Source of the DNA: Streptomyces lomondensis
GTDB lineage: Bacteria; Actinomycetota; Actinomycetes; Streptomycetales; Streptomycetaceae
Length of the DNA stretch: 64,000 nucleotides
Direction of reading: 5' to 3'
Assembly: GCF_014651035.1 (NCBI RefSeq)
Contig: NZ_BMWC01000001.1
Coordinates: 1,147,581 to 1,211,580, forward strand
The translations under genes and the position numbers were made by a program. Under the pieces are notes generated by a model. The model was not told where the DNA came from and did not search any database. It worked only from the letters and a program-made list of their open reading frames with translations. This document shows, in pieces, positions 9,097 to 17,873 of the stretch (position 1 is the stretch's first letter; each line of letters begins with the position of its first letter).

Positions 9097-10485
9097 TCAG
9101 TCGTGCGAGTGGAGCGGCTTGCCGGCCAGGGCCAGGTGGGCCTCGCCGAGCGCCTCGCTCTGCGTCGGGTGGGCGTGGATGAGCTGCGCGACCTCGGCCG
9201 GCAGCGCCTCCCAGTTGTAGATCAGCTGGGCTTCGCCGACCTGCTCGCCCATGCGGTCGCCGACCATGTGGACGCCGACGACGGCACCGTCCTTGACCTG
9301 GACGAGCTTGATCTCGCCCGCGGTGTTCAGGATCTTGCTCCTGCCGTTGCCCGCGAGGTTGTACTTCAGAGCGACGACCTTGTCCGCGCCGTAGATCTCC
9401 TTGGCCTTGGCCTCGGTGATGCCGACGGAGGCGACCTCCGGGTGGCAGTACGTCACCCGCGGGACACCGTCGTAGTCGATCGGAACGGTCTTCAGACCGG
9501 CCAGACGCTCCGCCACCAGGATGCCCTCGGCGAAGCCGACGTGCGCGAGCTGGAGGGTGGGGACGAGGTCACCGACGGCGGAGACGGTCGGGACGTTGGT
9601 GCGCATGTACTCGTCGACCAGGACGTAGCCGCGGTCCATGGCGACGCCCGCCTCCTCGTAGCCCAGGCCCTGGGAGACCGGGCCGCGGCCGATGGCGACG
9701 AGCAGGATCTCGGCCTCGAACTCCTTGCCGTCGGCGAGGGTGACCTTGACACCGTCCTGGGTGTACTCGGCCTTCTCGAAGAAGGTGCCCAGGTTGAACT
9801 TGATGCCGCGCTTGCGGAAGGCGCGCTCCAGCAGCTTCGAGCTGTTCTCGTCCTCGACCGGGACGAGGTGCTTCAGGCCCTCGACGATCGTGACGTCGGT
9901 ACCGAAGGACTTCCACGCGGAGGCGAACTCGACGCCGATGACACCGCCGCCCAGGATGATCGCGGACTTCGGCACGCGGTCCAGGACGAGGGCGTGGTCG
10001 GAGGAGATGATCCGGTTGCCGTCGATCTCCAGGCCCGGCAGCGACTTCGGCACGGAGCCGGTCGCCAGGAGCACGTGGCGGCCCTGGACGCGCCGGCCGT
10101 TCACGTCGACGGAGGTCGGGGAGGACAGGCGGCCCTCACCCTCGATGTACGTCACCTTCCGCGAGGCGACGAGACCCTGCAGGCCCTTGTACAGGCCGGC
10201 GATCACGCCGTCCTTGTACTTGTGGACACCGGCGATGTCGATGCCCTCGAAGCTGGCCTTCACACCGAACTGCTCGCTCTCGCGAGCCTGGTCGGCGATC
10301 TCGCCCGCGTGCAGCAGGGCCTTGGTGGGGATGCAACCCCGGTGCAGGCAGGTGCCGCCGACCTTGTCCTTCTCGATCAGGGCGACGTCCAGGCCCAGCT
10401 GCGCCCCGCGCAGGGCCGCGGCGTAACCACCGCTGCCACCGCCGAGGATCACTAGGTCGAAAACGGTGCTGGCGTCGTTCGCCAC
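9097..10485 (-). CDS. lpdA: Dihydrolipoyl dehydrogenase (E3)
   Basis: A 462-residue FAD flavoprotein that reoxidises dihydrolipoyl groups of the 2-oxoacid dehydrogenases with NAD+. The FAD-binding GGGSGG is at residues 15-20, the redox-active disulfide is Cys46/Cys51 (GGTCLHRGCIPTKALLH), an NAD-binding ILGGGVIGVEFA is central, and the C-terminal HAHPTQSEALGE carries the catalytic His. I chose the GTG at 10485 because GGAGG precedes it and the length then equals that of the family; the open frame extends to 10608 without homology. The gap to sucB is 63 bases, so the two genes are probably one operon. Confidence 0.95.
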   Translation of the reverse strand: MANDASTVFDLVILGGGSGGYAAALRGAQLGLDVALIEKDKVGGTCLHRGCIPTKALLHAGEIADQARESEQFGVKASFEGIDIAGVHKYKDGVIAGLYKGLQGLVASRKVTYIEGEGRLSSPTSVDVNGRRVQGRHVLLATGSVPKSLPGLEIDGNRIISSDHALVLDRVPKSAIILGGGVIGVEFASAWKSFGTDVTIVEGLKHLVPVEDENSSKLLERAFRKRGIKFNLGTFFEKAEYTQDGVKVTLADGKEFEAEILLVAIGRGPVSQGLGYEEAGVAMDRGYVLVDEYMRTNVPTVSAVGDLVPTLQLAHVGFAEGILVAERLAGLKTVPIDYDGVPRVTYCHPEVASVGITEAKAKEIYGADKVVALKYNLAGNGRSKILNTAGEIKLVQVKDGAVVGVHMVGDRMGEQVGEAQLIYNWEALPAEVAQLIHAHPTQSEALGEAHLALAGKPLHSHD

Positions 10486-10687
10486 GTCACGTCCTCCATG
10501 CATGTGCGCCGTGAGCCGGTCTTCACTGACCGGCAGGCGGCTGGTGTCCGGCCGCTCGTTCTTCGGCCCTTCGGTGGGGCCCTGTCCTGCCGAGCCCCAT
10601 CTTCGCACTTGTCAGCACACAAGGAGACGCCGGGCTGCTGTGTGAGACGCCCCACGTTCACATGAGCCGCCCGGGGGGAGCGCCCAA

Positions 10688-10740
10688 GGGGCGCGGGGCT
10701 GTGTCTGATCTGCGGCTCCGCCGCGCGGGCGCGACCAGCC
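10688..10740 (+). repeat. GC-rich intergenic repeat, variant A
   Basis: GGGGCGCGGGGCTGTGTCTG followed by TGCGGCTCCGCCGCGCGGGC and GCGACCAGCC. It shares the first eleven bases and the GCGACCAGCC tail with variant B and lies 18 bases from a variant B copy. Confidence 0.7.
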
Positions 10741-10758
10741 CCAGGGCGACGCCCCAAA

Positions 10759-10785
10759 GGGGCGCGGGGAACTGCGCGACCAGCC
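10759..10785 (+). repeat. GC-rich intergenic repeat, variant B
   Basis: GGGGCGCGGGGAACTGCG followed by CGACCAGCC. Preceded by CGCCCC, which can pair with the start of the repeat to form a hairpin. Matching copies occur at 14747, 39838, 41292 and 46005. Confidence 0.7.
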
Positions 10786-10838
10786 CCCACGCCCCCGCAC
10801 TCGCCACACAACCGGCGAGACCGGGCTAAGAGGCGAAC

Positions 10839-12365
10839 TCAGCCAAGGTCACCCGCGGCGGTCAGCTCGGCCAGCCGCACCAGCGTCCGCACACCGCTGC
10901 CCGTGCCGCCCTTCGGCGTGTACCCGAACGGCCCGCCCTCATTGAAGGCCGGCCCGGCGATGTCGAGGTGCGCCCAGGTGATGCCCTCGCCCACGAACTC
11001 GCGCAGGAAGAGACCGGCGACCAGCCCGCCGCCCATCCGCTCACCCATGTTCGCGATGTCGGCCGTGGGCGAGTCCATCCCCTTGCGCAGGTGCTCCGGC
11101 AGCGGCATCGGCCACGCCGGCTCCCCGACCTCCCCGGCCGCCTCGTACAGCGCCGTGCGGAAGGAGTCGTCGTTGCCCATGATCCCGAACGTCCGGTTCC
11201 CCAGCGCCAGCACCATCGCCCCGGTCAGCGTCGCCACGTCCACGATCGCGTCCGGCTTCTCCTGCGACGCCGCCCACAGCGCGTCGGCCAGCACCAGCCG
11301 GCCCTCCGCGTCGGTGTTGAGCACCTCCACCGTCTTGCCGCTGTACATCCGCAGCACGTCACCCGGACGGGTCGCGGAGCCGGAGGGCATGTTCTCGGCC
11401 AGGGCCAGCCAGCCGGTGACGTTGACCTCCAGGCCGAGGCGCGCCGCGGCGACGACCGCGGCGAACACCGCGGCCGCGCCGCTCATGTCGCACTTCATCG
11501 TCTCGTTGTGACCGGCCGGCTTCAGCGAGATGCCGCCCGAGTCGTACGTGATGCCCTTGCCGACGAAGGCGAGGTGCTTCTTCGCCTTGGAGGAGGTGTA
11601 CGACAGCTTGACCAGGCGCGGTCCCGCGGCCGAGCCGGCCCCGACGCCGAGGATGCCGCCGTAGCCGCCCTTGGCGAGGGCCTTCTCGTCGAGCACCTGC
11701 ACCTTGATGCCGTGCTCCTTGGCCGCCGCCTGCGCGATGGCGGCGAACGACTCGGGGTTCAGGTCGTTCGGCGGGGTGTTGACCAGGTCGCGGGCGCGGT
11801 TGAGCTCCTCGGACACGGCGACGGCACGCTCGATCGCCGCCTTGTACGCCTTGTCGCGGGGCTTGCCGCCGAGCAGGGTGACCTCGGCGAGGGGGGCCTT
11901 GCCGTTCTTCGCCTTGGGGTCCTGGCCGTTGGCCTTGTACGCGTCGAAGGAGTACGCGCCGAGCAGCGCGCCCTCCCCGATCGCGGCGGCGTCGGCGGCG
12001 TCGGTCAGCGGCAGGGCGAAGGCGGCCTTCTTGGACCCGGCCAGGGCGCGGGCGGCGACACCGGCGGCCTTGCGCAGCGCCTCGGTGTCGTAGTCGGCGT
12101 CCTTCTCCGGGACCGCGCCCAGGCCCACCGCCAGAACGAGGGGTGCCTTGAAGCCGGACGGTGCCGGCAGCTTCGTCACCTCGCCCTCGGCACCGGAGGC
12201 GCCGAGAGTCTCCAGGACGCCGGCGAGCCTGCCGTCGTACGCCTTGTCCACGGCCTCGGCGCCCGGTGCGACGACCGGCCCCTTGGCTCCCTTGGCGACA
12301 CCGATCACGATCGCGTCGGCCCGCAGACCGGGCGCCGCGGCGGTGCTGAGAGTGAGAGCAGTCAC
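10839..12365 (-). CDS. pepA: Leucyl (cytosol) aminopeptidase, M17 family
   Basis: A 508-residue dimetal aminopeptidase that removes N-terminal residues from peptides in the cytoplasm. The M17 metal-binding blocks are present in the C-terminal half: VGKGITYDSGGISLKP and, near residue 350, NTDAEGRLVLADALWA, the family signature, followed by the glycine-rich end of the active site. The N-terminal 160 residues are the variable macro-like domain. The start is a GTG at 12365 with a GGAAGCGAG-like site upstream. It diverges from the Agd3-like gene at 12712 across about 350 bases. Confidence 0.94.
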   Translation of the reverse strand: MTALTLSTAAAPGLRADAIVIGVAKGAKGPVVAPGAEAVDKAYDGRLAGVLETLGASGAEGEVTKLPAPSGFKAPLVLAVGLGAVPEKDADYDTEALRKAAGVAARALAGSKKAAFALPLTDAADAAAIGEGALLGAYSFDAYKANGQDPKAKNGKAPLAEVTLLGGKPRDKAYKAAIERAVAVSEELNRARDLVNTPPNDLNPESFAAIAQAAAKEHGIKVQVLDEKALAKGGYGGILGVGAGSAAGPRLVKLSYTSSKAKKHLAFVGKGITYDSGGISLKPAGHNETMKCDMSGAAAVFAAVVAAARLGLEVNVTGWLALAENMPSGSATRPGDVLRMYSGKTVEVLNTDAEGRLVLADALWAASQEKPDAIVDVATLTGAMVLALGNRTFGIMGNDDSFRTALYEAAGEVGEPAWPMPLPEHLRKGMDSPTADIANMGERMGGGLVAGLFLREFVGEGITWAHLDIAGPAFNEGGPFGYTPKGGTGSGVRTLVRLAELTAAGDLG

Positions 12366-12711
12366 GGTGGTGAAATCTCGCTTCCGATGTGAAGTTGCTG
12401 TGGTCGAACGGTGTGGGTCGACCGGGCCCGACAGCCGACCCTATTCCGACCTCAGGGTCTGGGATCCGCGGGGCCTTCCCCGGTGCGGCGAACACTCGAC
12501 GACGAGACTACGCGCGTGGCCCCGTTCGCTCATTCCTGCGGGCGTTCACCTGTCGGTGGCGTAGTGGCCATTTCTTGATCCTCTATGTCGGTGAACTGAG
12601 TCACACTCGTCGGGATCCGGTGAGCGCTCTGCTCACCGCTTTGCATGATTTCCACGGATCCTCCTCTGTTCGACCGCAAGGGGATTCCGGGATCTTCTGG
12701 GGGAGGGGACC
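12366..12711. other. Divergent promoter region between pepA and the polysaccharide cluster
   Basis: About 346 bases with no gene. It should hold the pepA promoter on one side and that of the exported deacetylase on the other. The cluster-side part is less GC-rich (TTTCTTGATCCTCTATGTCG near 12570), contains a seven-base inverted repeat at 12619-12637 and ends in a GGGGGAGGGG ribosome binding site before the ATG at 12712. Confidence 0.55.
12619..12637. promoter_or_regulatory. Inverted repeat upstream of the Agd3-like gene, candidate operator or hairpin
   Basis: GGTGAGC and GCTCACC face each other around GCTCT, about 75 bases before the start codon of the deacetylase gene. It could be an operator for the whole polysaccharide cluster or a 5' leader hairpin. 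Confidence 0.4.
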
Positions 12712-14745
12712 ATGGCGCAGCGTGCGCGCAGATGGAGAAACACGGCCGCCGCGGTGACGGCGACGGGCATGATCACGGCGGGGGCGGTGGCTCCGGGGGC
12801 GGCGGCCGCGGAAGCCCCGCGCATCGATCTGAAGGTGCTGGTGGTGGACAACGGCGACAGCTCCGTCCGGGCCGTCGCCGCCCAGCTGAAGAGCACGGGC
12901 ATCCCGTACACGACCGTCGACCTGAACGACACCGGCCGCCCGAAGATCACCGAGTCGTTCCTGAGCGACACCGTGAACGGCCGGCCCCGCGCCAGGTACC
13001 AGGGCGTCGTCCTGCCGAACGAGTCCCCGTTCGGCGCCGGCTCCGCCGAGCAGACCGCCCTGGAGACCTACGAGCGGACGTACGGCATCCCGCAGGTCGA
13101 CGCCTACACCTGGGCGCACCCGGAGGTCGGCCTCGACTACACCAGCGAGGGCGGCTGGGCCGGCACCCTCGACGGGCGCGAGGCATCCGTCACCGCGGCC
13201 GGGAAGGCGGGCTGGTTCGGCTACCTCGACGGCGCGTTCCGGTTCGAGGACAACGCGCCGGACGTCCAGGAGAGCTACGGCTACGTCGCCCGGCCGCGCA
13301 CCGGCTTCACCAGCTACGTCGACATCCCGGTGCCCGGCGGCACCGGCCGCGGCAGCCTCGTCGGCGAGTACGCCCACGACGGCCGCCGCGAGCTGGTGGT
13401 GACCTTCGCCTACAACGGCAACCAGCAGCAGTTCCGGCTGCTGGCCCGCGGCATCGTCGAGTGGCTCACCCAGGGCGTGCACCTCGGCCAGACCCGCAAC
13501 TCCTTCGCGGTGCACATCGACGACGTGTTCGCCCCGGACAGCCGCTGGGACACCGAACGCAACTGCACCCCGGGCGACTTCGACTGCGCGGGCGGCGACG
13601 GCGAGGGCACCACGCCGATCCGCATGACCGCGGACGACGCCGCCTATGCCGCCCAGTGGCAGCGCGAGCACGGCTTCACCATGGACATGGTCTACAACGC
13701 CGGCTCCGGCGAGGCGTGGAAGGCCGAGCACGGCGGCACCGACGCCCTCACCGACCGGCTCCTCGCCGACAAGGCGCAGTACCGCTGGGTCAACCACACC
13801 TACACGCACCCCTTCCTCGGCTGCGTCCAGGACACCTCCACCGTGCCGTGGAGCTGTGCGAAGAACACCGACGGCTCGACGAAGTACATGAGCCGCGCCG
13901 AGATCGCCGCGCAGATCCGCGACAACCACGACTGGGCCGTGGCCAAGGGCCTCCCCGTCGACCGCACCGAACTGGTCACCGGCGAGCACTCGGGCCTGAA
14001 GACCCTGCCCCAGCAGCCCGCCGACAACCCGAACCTGGCCGGCGCCCTCGCCGACACCGGCGTGAAGTGGATCGCCTCGGACAATTCCCGCGAGCCCGAG
14101 CAGCGCCCGATCGGCACCGCGCTGACCGTGCCGCGCCACCCGATGAACGTCTACTACAACGTGGGCACGGCGGCCGAGATGGCCGACGAGTACAACTGGG
14201 TCTACGCCTCGCGGGCCGACGGCGGCAGCGGCGTCTGCGAGGACAACCCCACCTCCACCTGCCTGGACGAGCCGCTCGACCCGGACACCGGCTACGCCGA
14301 GCACATCGTCCCGCAGGAGGCCCGCACCGCCCTCGGGCACGTCCTCGCGGGCGACCCCCGGCCGCACTACGCGCACCAGTCCAACCTGGCCGAGGACCGG
14401 CTGCTCTACCCGGTCATGGAGCGGGTGCTCGACGACTACCGGGCGCTGTTCGCCGACGACACCCCGCTGGAGAACCCCCGGCACAGCGCCATCGGCACCG
14501 AGGTGCGGCGCCGCGCCGCCTGGCAGACCGCCCTGGCGAACGGCAGCGTGACGGCGTACCGGATCGGCGGCACGGTCACCGTCACCGCCCCGTCCGGGAC
14601 CCAGATCCCGGTGACCGCGCCGGAGGGCACGAAGAAGGAAACCCTGCTCGGCGCCACCGAGTTCGGCACCCCGTACGCGGGAGCCCGCTCGGCCTGGACG
14701 ACCCCGGCAGCACTCCAGTCGGCTCTCACGCTGAAGTTGCCCTAA
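12712..14745 (+). CDS. Exported Agd3-like polysaccharide deacetylase (CE18-type)
   Basis: A 677-residue exported protein with a signal peptide of about 33 residues (basic start, hydrophobic core, Ala-rich end). Its general plan resembles Agd3, the deacetylase that converts N-acetylgalactosamine to galactosamine in fungal galactosaminogalactan: an N-terminal beta-rich or CheY-like region, then a NodB-like fold. Metal and catalytic candidates are His268-Asp270-Asp271 (VHIDDVF), His362 and His366 in an HxxxH motif (NHTYTH), and His426 (GEHSGL). It heads the cluster; the PelF-like gene starts 99 bases later, across a repeat. Deacetylase fold: fairly sure. Agd3 orthology and substrate: inferred from motifs and neighbours. 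Confidence 0.72.
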   Translation: MAQRARRWRNTAAAVTATGMITAGAVAPGAAAAEAPRIDLKVLVVDNGDSSVRAVAAQLKSTGIPYTTVDLNDTGRPKITESFLSDTVNGRPRARYQGVVLPNESPFGAGSAEQTALETYERTYGIPQVDAYTWAHPEVGLDYTSEGGWAGTLDGREASVTAAGKAGWFGYLDGAFRFEDNAPDVQESYGYVARPRTGFTSYVDIPVPGGTGRGSLVGEYAHDGRRELVVTFAYNGNQQQFRLLARGIVEWLTQGVHLGQTRNSFAVHIDDVFAPDSRWDTERNCTPGDFDCAGGDGEGTTPIRMTADDAAYAAQWQREHGFTMDMVYNAGSGEAWKAEHGGTDALTDRLLADKAQYRWVNHTYTHPFLGCVQDTSTVPWSCAKNTDGSTKYMSRAEIAAQIRDNHDWAVAKGLPVDRTELVTGEHSGLKTLPQQPADNPNLAGALADTGVKWIASDNSREPEQRPIGTALTVPRHPMNVYYNVGTAAEMADEYNWVYASRADGGSGVCEDNPTSTCLDEPLDPDTGYAEHIVPQEARTALGHVLAGDPRPHYAHQSNLAEDRLLYPVMERVLDDYRALFADDTPLENPRHSAIGTEVRRRAAWQTALANGSVTAYRIGGTVTVTAPSGTQIPVTAPEGTKKETLLGATEFGTPYAGARSAWTTPAALQSALTLKLP

Positions 14746-14746
14746 A

Positions 14747-14773
14747 GGGGCGCGGGGAACTGCGCGACCAGCC
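14747..14773 (+). repeat. GC-rich intergenic repeat, variant B
   Basis: GGGGCGCGGGGAACTGCG followed by CGACCAGCC, beginning one base after the stop codon of the deacetylase gene. It lies between two genes of the polysaccharide cluster and could act as a transcription attenuator or RNA-processing site there. Confidence 0.7.
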
Positions 14774-14844
14774 ACAACGGCCCCGCACTCGGGATCCGGC
14801 AGCAGCTCCCCGCACACCATCCGCATCACAGGGGGAATCACCGC

Positions 14845-16368
14845 ATGAGGCGAACAGGCCGTCATGTCACCATGCTCACCGAAGGCACCTACCCGCACGT
14901 CCACGGCGGCGTCAGCACCTGGTGCGACCAGCTCGTCAAGGGCATGCCCGAGGTCGACTTCCACATCGTCTCGCTCACCGGAAACGGCTGCGAACCCGTC
15001 ACCTGGGAACTGCCGCCCAACGTCTACGCGCATACCTCGGTCCCGACCTGGGGCCCGCGCCCCGGCCGCGGAAGACCCCCGTACGGCAGGGCCCGCCGCC
15101 GCTTCACCGAGGCCTACGAGCGGTTCCTGCTCTCCTTCCTCGACCCCGCCTCGCACGCCGACTTCGGCGAGTCCCTGAACGAGCTGGCCGAACTCGCCCG
15201 GGACGGACGCCTGTCGGCGGCCCTGCGCACCGAGTCGGCGCTGCGGTCCCTGATGTGGATCTGGACCATGCCGCATCTGCCGACGGCCGCCGCCCGCCCC
15301 ACCGTGCACGACGCGCTCACCGCCACCGACCTGCTGGAACACGCCCTGCGCCCGCTCGGCGTGCGCATACCCGAGGACTCCGTCGCGCACGCCGTCAGCA
15401 GCGGCCTCGCCACCCTGCCCGCGCTCGCCGCCCGCCACCTGGACGGGGTGCCGTTCCTGCTCACCGAGCACGGCATCTACCTGCGCGAGCGCTACCTCGG
15501 CTACCGCCGCGACGCCCAGCGCTGGCCCGTCAAGGCGTTCATGCTCGGCTTCTACCGCGAGCTGAACTCCCACGGCTACCGCGCCGCCGACCTGATCACC
15601 CCGTGCAACCAGTACAACCGCCGCTGGGAGGAGCGCGGCGGCGCCGACGCCGACAAGATCCGCACGGTCTACAACGGCGTCGACCCGGCCGCCTTCCCGC
15701 ACGCCGGCCCCGAGCCCGAGGTCCCGACCCTGTCATGGTGCGGCCGCATCGACCCCATCAAGGACCTGGAGACCCTGATCCGCGCCTACGCCCTGGTGCG
15801 CGCCGAGATCCCGGCGACCCGGCTGAGGCTCTTCGGCCCGGTCCCGCCCGGCGGCGAGGCCTACCGCACCCGCCTGGAGAAACTCGCCGCCGAACTGGGC
15901 GTCACCGACGGCCTGACCTTCGAGGGCCGTATCACCGAGGTCTGGCGCGCGTACGCGGCCGGGCACCTCGTCATGCTGTCGTCGATCTCCGAGGGCTTCC
16001 CGTTCTCCATCATCGAGGCTATGTCGTGCGGCCGTACGACCGTGTCGACGGACGTCGGGGGAGTGCGTGAGGCCGTCGGCGACACGGGCCTGGTGGTGCC
16101 CCCGCGCGAGCCGGAGAAGATGGCCGCCGCCGCGCTGACCCTGCTCAAGGACGACGAACGCCGCCTGGAACTGGGCCGGTTGTCGCGCCAGCGCGTCATC
16201 GACCGGTTCACGCTGCGCCGCTCGGTGGACGCCTTCCGCACCATCTACAAGGAACTCGCGGGCGAGGACGAGGTGTACGAACCCACGCTGGAGACCGTGG
16301 CCGACTGGACCCTGGAACTGCGCGACCCCTGGTACGCGGCCGTCGCGACGGACGGAGCGGGCTGGTGA
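14845..16368 (+). CDS. pelF: PelF-like GT4-family glycosyltransferase
   Basis: A 507-residue cytoplasmic glycosyltransferase. The N-terminus (TMLTEGTYPHVHGGVSTWCD) is the hallmark of PelF, which uses UDP-GalNAc/GlcNAc-type donors to build the Pel polysaccharide. The GT-B donor domain holds the retaining-enzyme E-x7-E motif at Glu383 and Glu391 (EGFPFSIIEAM), followed by the GGVREAV nucleotide loop. An insert of about 100 residues (110-210) not found in ordinary GT4 enzymes also fits PelF. The ATG follows GGGGGAATC. The stop overlaps the next start (GTGA). Donor and product are inferred from the deacetylase and hydrolase neighbours. Confidence 0.85.
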   Translation: MRRTGRHVTMLTEGTYPHVHGGVSTWCDQLVKGMPEVDFHIVSLTGNGCEPVTWELPPNVYAHTSVPTWGPRPGRGRPPYGRARRRFTEAYERFLLSFLDPASHADFGESLNELAELARDGRLSAALRTESALRSLMWIWTMPHLPTAAARPTVHDALTATDLLEHALRPLGVRIPEDSVAHAVSSGLATLPALAARHLDGVPFLLTEHGIYLRERYLGYRRDAQRWPVKAFMLGFYRELNSHGYRAADLITPCNQYNRRWEERGGADADKIRTVYNGVDPAAFPHAGPEPEVPTLSWCGRIDPIKDLETLIRAYALVRAEIPATRLRLFGPVPPGGEAYRTRLEKLAAELGVTDGLTFEGRITEVWRAYAAGHLVMLSSISEGFPFSIIEAMSCGRTTVSTDVGGVREAVGDTGLVVPPREPEKMAAAALTLLKDDERRLELGRLSRQRVIDRFTLRRSVDAFRTIYKELAGEDEVYEPTLETVADWTLELRDPWYAAVATDGAGW

Positions 16369-17873
16369 GCGGAAACGTCTGGCTGCCCCCGGGCTCCCGC
16401 CCGGACACCCTCCCCGGCATCCCCCGGCAGCGCACCCCCAGCTGGGCCCAGCCCGACCCGGTCGACGAACTCGCCGACCGCCTGGAGGACTTCGTGGCCG
16501 CGGCCGTCCACCCGGACGAGATAGCCGCCCTGCTGGAGTCCGACGGCCTCTCCGACGACCAGATACGCGAGCGGTACGGCGTGAAGAACTCCTTCGCGCT
16601 CGCCGAGACCCTCTACGAACGGGTCGAACGCCGCTACCCCGAGCCCGACGGCCCGGCCCCCGACCCCTGGCGGATCGGCCTGCTCGGCTGCCTGCTGCGC
16701 GGCGTCGTCTTCGCCCTGCCCGGCCTCGCCTACGTCCTCGGTGCGCCCCTGTTCACCGGCCCCGACGACTTCGGCCTCCCCGCGGGCACGGTCCCGCTCC
16801 TGGCCGGTGCCCTGTGCGGCTGGACGTGGAACCAGGGGCTCGCCCACCGGGCGTACGCGTGGCTGGGGCTGGGCGACCGGACGGCCGCCCGGCGCGCCCT
16901 GCTGCTCGGCGCCCCGGCGGGCGCGCTGCTCGGCTCCCTGGTCGCCCTGGCGTTCGCGGGCGGCGCCGCCCCGACCGTGGTCGCCTTCGCCGCCGGTCAG
17001 TCCTGCTACCTGGCCGCGGCGACCGTCCTGCTGGTGATGGGCCGCGAACGGCACCTGCTCGTCGCCCTCGCGCCGATGGCCATGGGCGCGGTCCTGTCCC
17101 TTGTCGACCCGCTGCCCGAGGCCGCGAGCCTGACGCTGCTGCTGGGCTCCCTGGCGGCGGTCGCGGTCCTCGGGCTGCGCGAGGTCGCGCCCGCCCTGAA
17201 GAGCGAGGGCGGCTGGACCGCCGGCCTCGTCGCCCTGCTCCCGTTCGGCGCGTTCGGCACCGCCCCCGCACACCGCCGCCCCGCCGGCCCCCGGCTCACG
17301 AGCTCGCTGCCGTACGCCCTGTTCGGGCTCGGCACCGGCGTCCTGGTGCTGTACGCGGCGCTCGGCGACGTCCTCGCCGGGCAGGAGCAGAGCGCGGTGG
17401 CCGCGCCCGCCGCCGTGGCGCTCACCCTCAGCATGGGGCCCGCCGAGTGGCTGCTGTACCGCTTCCGCAGCGACAGCCTCGCCGGACTGCGCTCCAGCAG
17501 CACCGCCCGGGACTTCTGGCGCACCACGGTCCTCACCGTCGCGCAGTGCCTCTCCGCCTACCTCGCCGCCCTGCTCGTCCTGAGCCTGGCCGCCTCCGCC
17601 CTGTGGCCCGGGGCCCCGGTCCCCGGCGGCGTCCGGCTGGCCGGGCTGCTCCTGCTGGGCGTGGTCCTGTGGACGGGCCTGCTGCTGCAGTCGTTCGGCG
17701 CGGTGACCGGCGCGACGGCCGTGTGCTGCGCCGCCGCCCTCGCCCAGACCCTGCTCCTCGTCACCCGCACCGGTGATCCGCACCTGGCCGGTGCGGTCGT
17801 CTACGGCACGGCGGCCGCCGTCCAGGCCGTCCTGGTGTGCGCGCTGCTGGGGAGGGCAACCGCCCACCGATGA
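16365..17873 (+). CDS. Polytopic membrane protein of the polysaccharide cluster (possible PelG-like exporter)
   Basis: A 502-residue protein with about 100 cytoplasmic N-terminal residues (VDELADRLEDFVAAAVHPDE, a small helical segment that looks like a regulatory or docking part) and then roughly 12 hydrophobic segments to the C-terminus. PelG, the Pel flippase/exporter, also has 12 helices and about 450 residues and always pairs with PelF, so a role in export is the natural guess. Sequence identity with PelG or MOP flippases cannot be shown by eye. GTG start overlapping the pelF stop; the stop overlaps the next ATG. Function remains unproven. Confidence 0.7.
   Translation: MSGNVWLPPGSRPDTLPGIPRQRTPSWAQPDPVDELADRLEDFVAAAVHPDEIAALLESDGLSDDQIRERYGVKNSFALAETLYERVERRYPEPDGPAPDPWRIGLLGCLLRGVVFALPGLAYVLGAPLFTGPDDFGLPAGTVPLLAGALCGWTWNQGLAHRAYAWLGLGDRTAARRALLLGAPAGALLGSLVALAFAGGAAPTVVAFAAGQSCYLAAATVLLVMGRERHLLVALAPMAMGAVLSLVDPLPEAASLTLLLGSLAAVAVLGLREVAPALKSEGGWTAGLVALLPFGAFGTAPAHRRPAGPRLTSSLPYALFGLGTGVLVLYAALGDVLAGQEQSAVAAPAAVALTLSMGPAEWLLYRFRSDSLAGLRSSSTARDFWRTTVLTVAQCLSAYLAALLVLSLAASALWPGAPVPGGVRLAGLLLLGVVLWTGLLLQSFGAVTGATAVCCAAALAQTLLLVTRTGDPHLAGAVVYGTAAAVQAVLVCALLGRATAHR

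Larger units (their letters stand above)
10486..10838. other. Intergenic region between lpdA and pepA, with two repeats and no gene
   Basis: About 350 bases without a credible gene. The lpdA-proximal 120 bases should hold its promoter, although no clear -35/-10 pair stands out. The rest is filled by one variant A and one variant B copy of the intergenic repeat, back to back (10688-10785), followed by a short GC-rich tail to the pepA stop. Confidence 0.6.

Noticed and set aside
7297..10455. A 1052-codon plus-strand open frame opposite sucB and lpdA
   Set aside because: It is an antisense shadow caused by high G+C; its translation is Gly/Arg/Asp-rich low complexity, while the minus strand encodes two clear enzymes.
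12601..15702. A long minus-strand frame opposite the polysaccharide cluster
   Set aside because: It has no recognisable motifs and conflicts with strongly supported plus-strand genes.
12645..16070. A 1141-codon plus-strand open frame over the Agd3-like and PelF-like genes
   Set aside because: It is a shifted frame of real genes, with Arg/Pro/His-rich translation and no domains.
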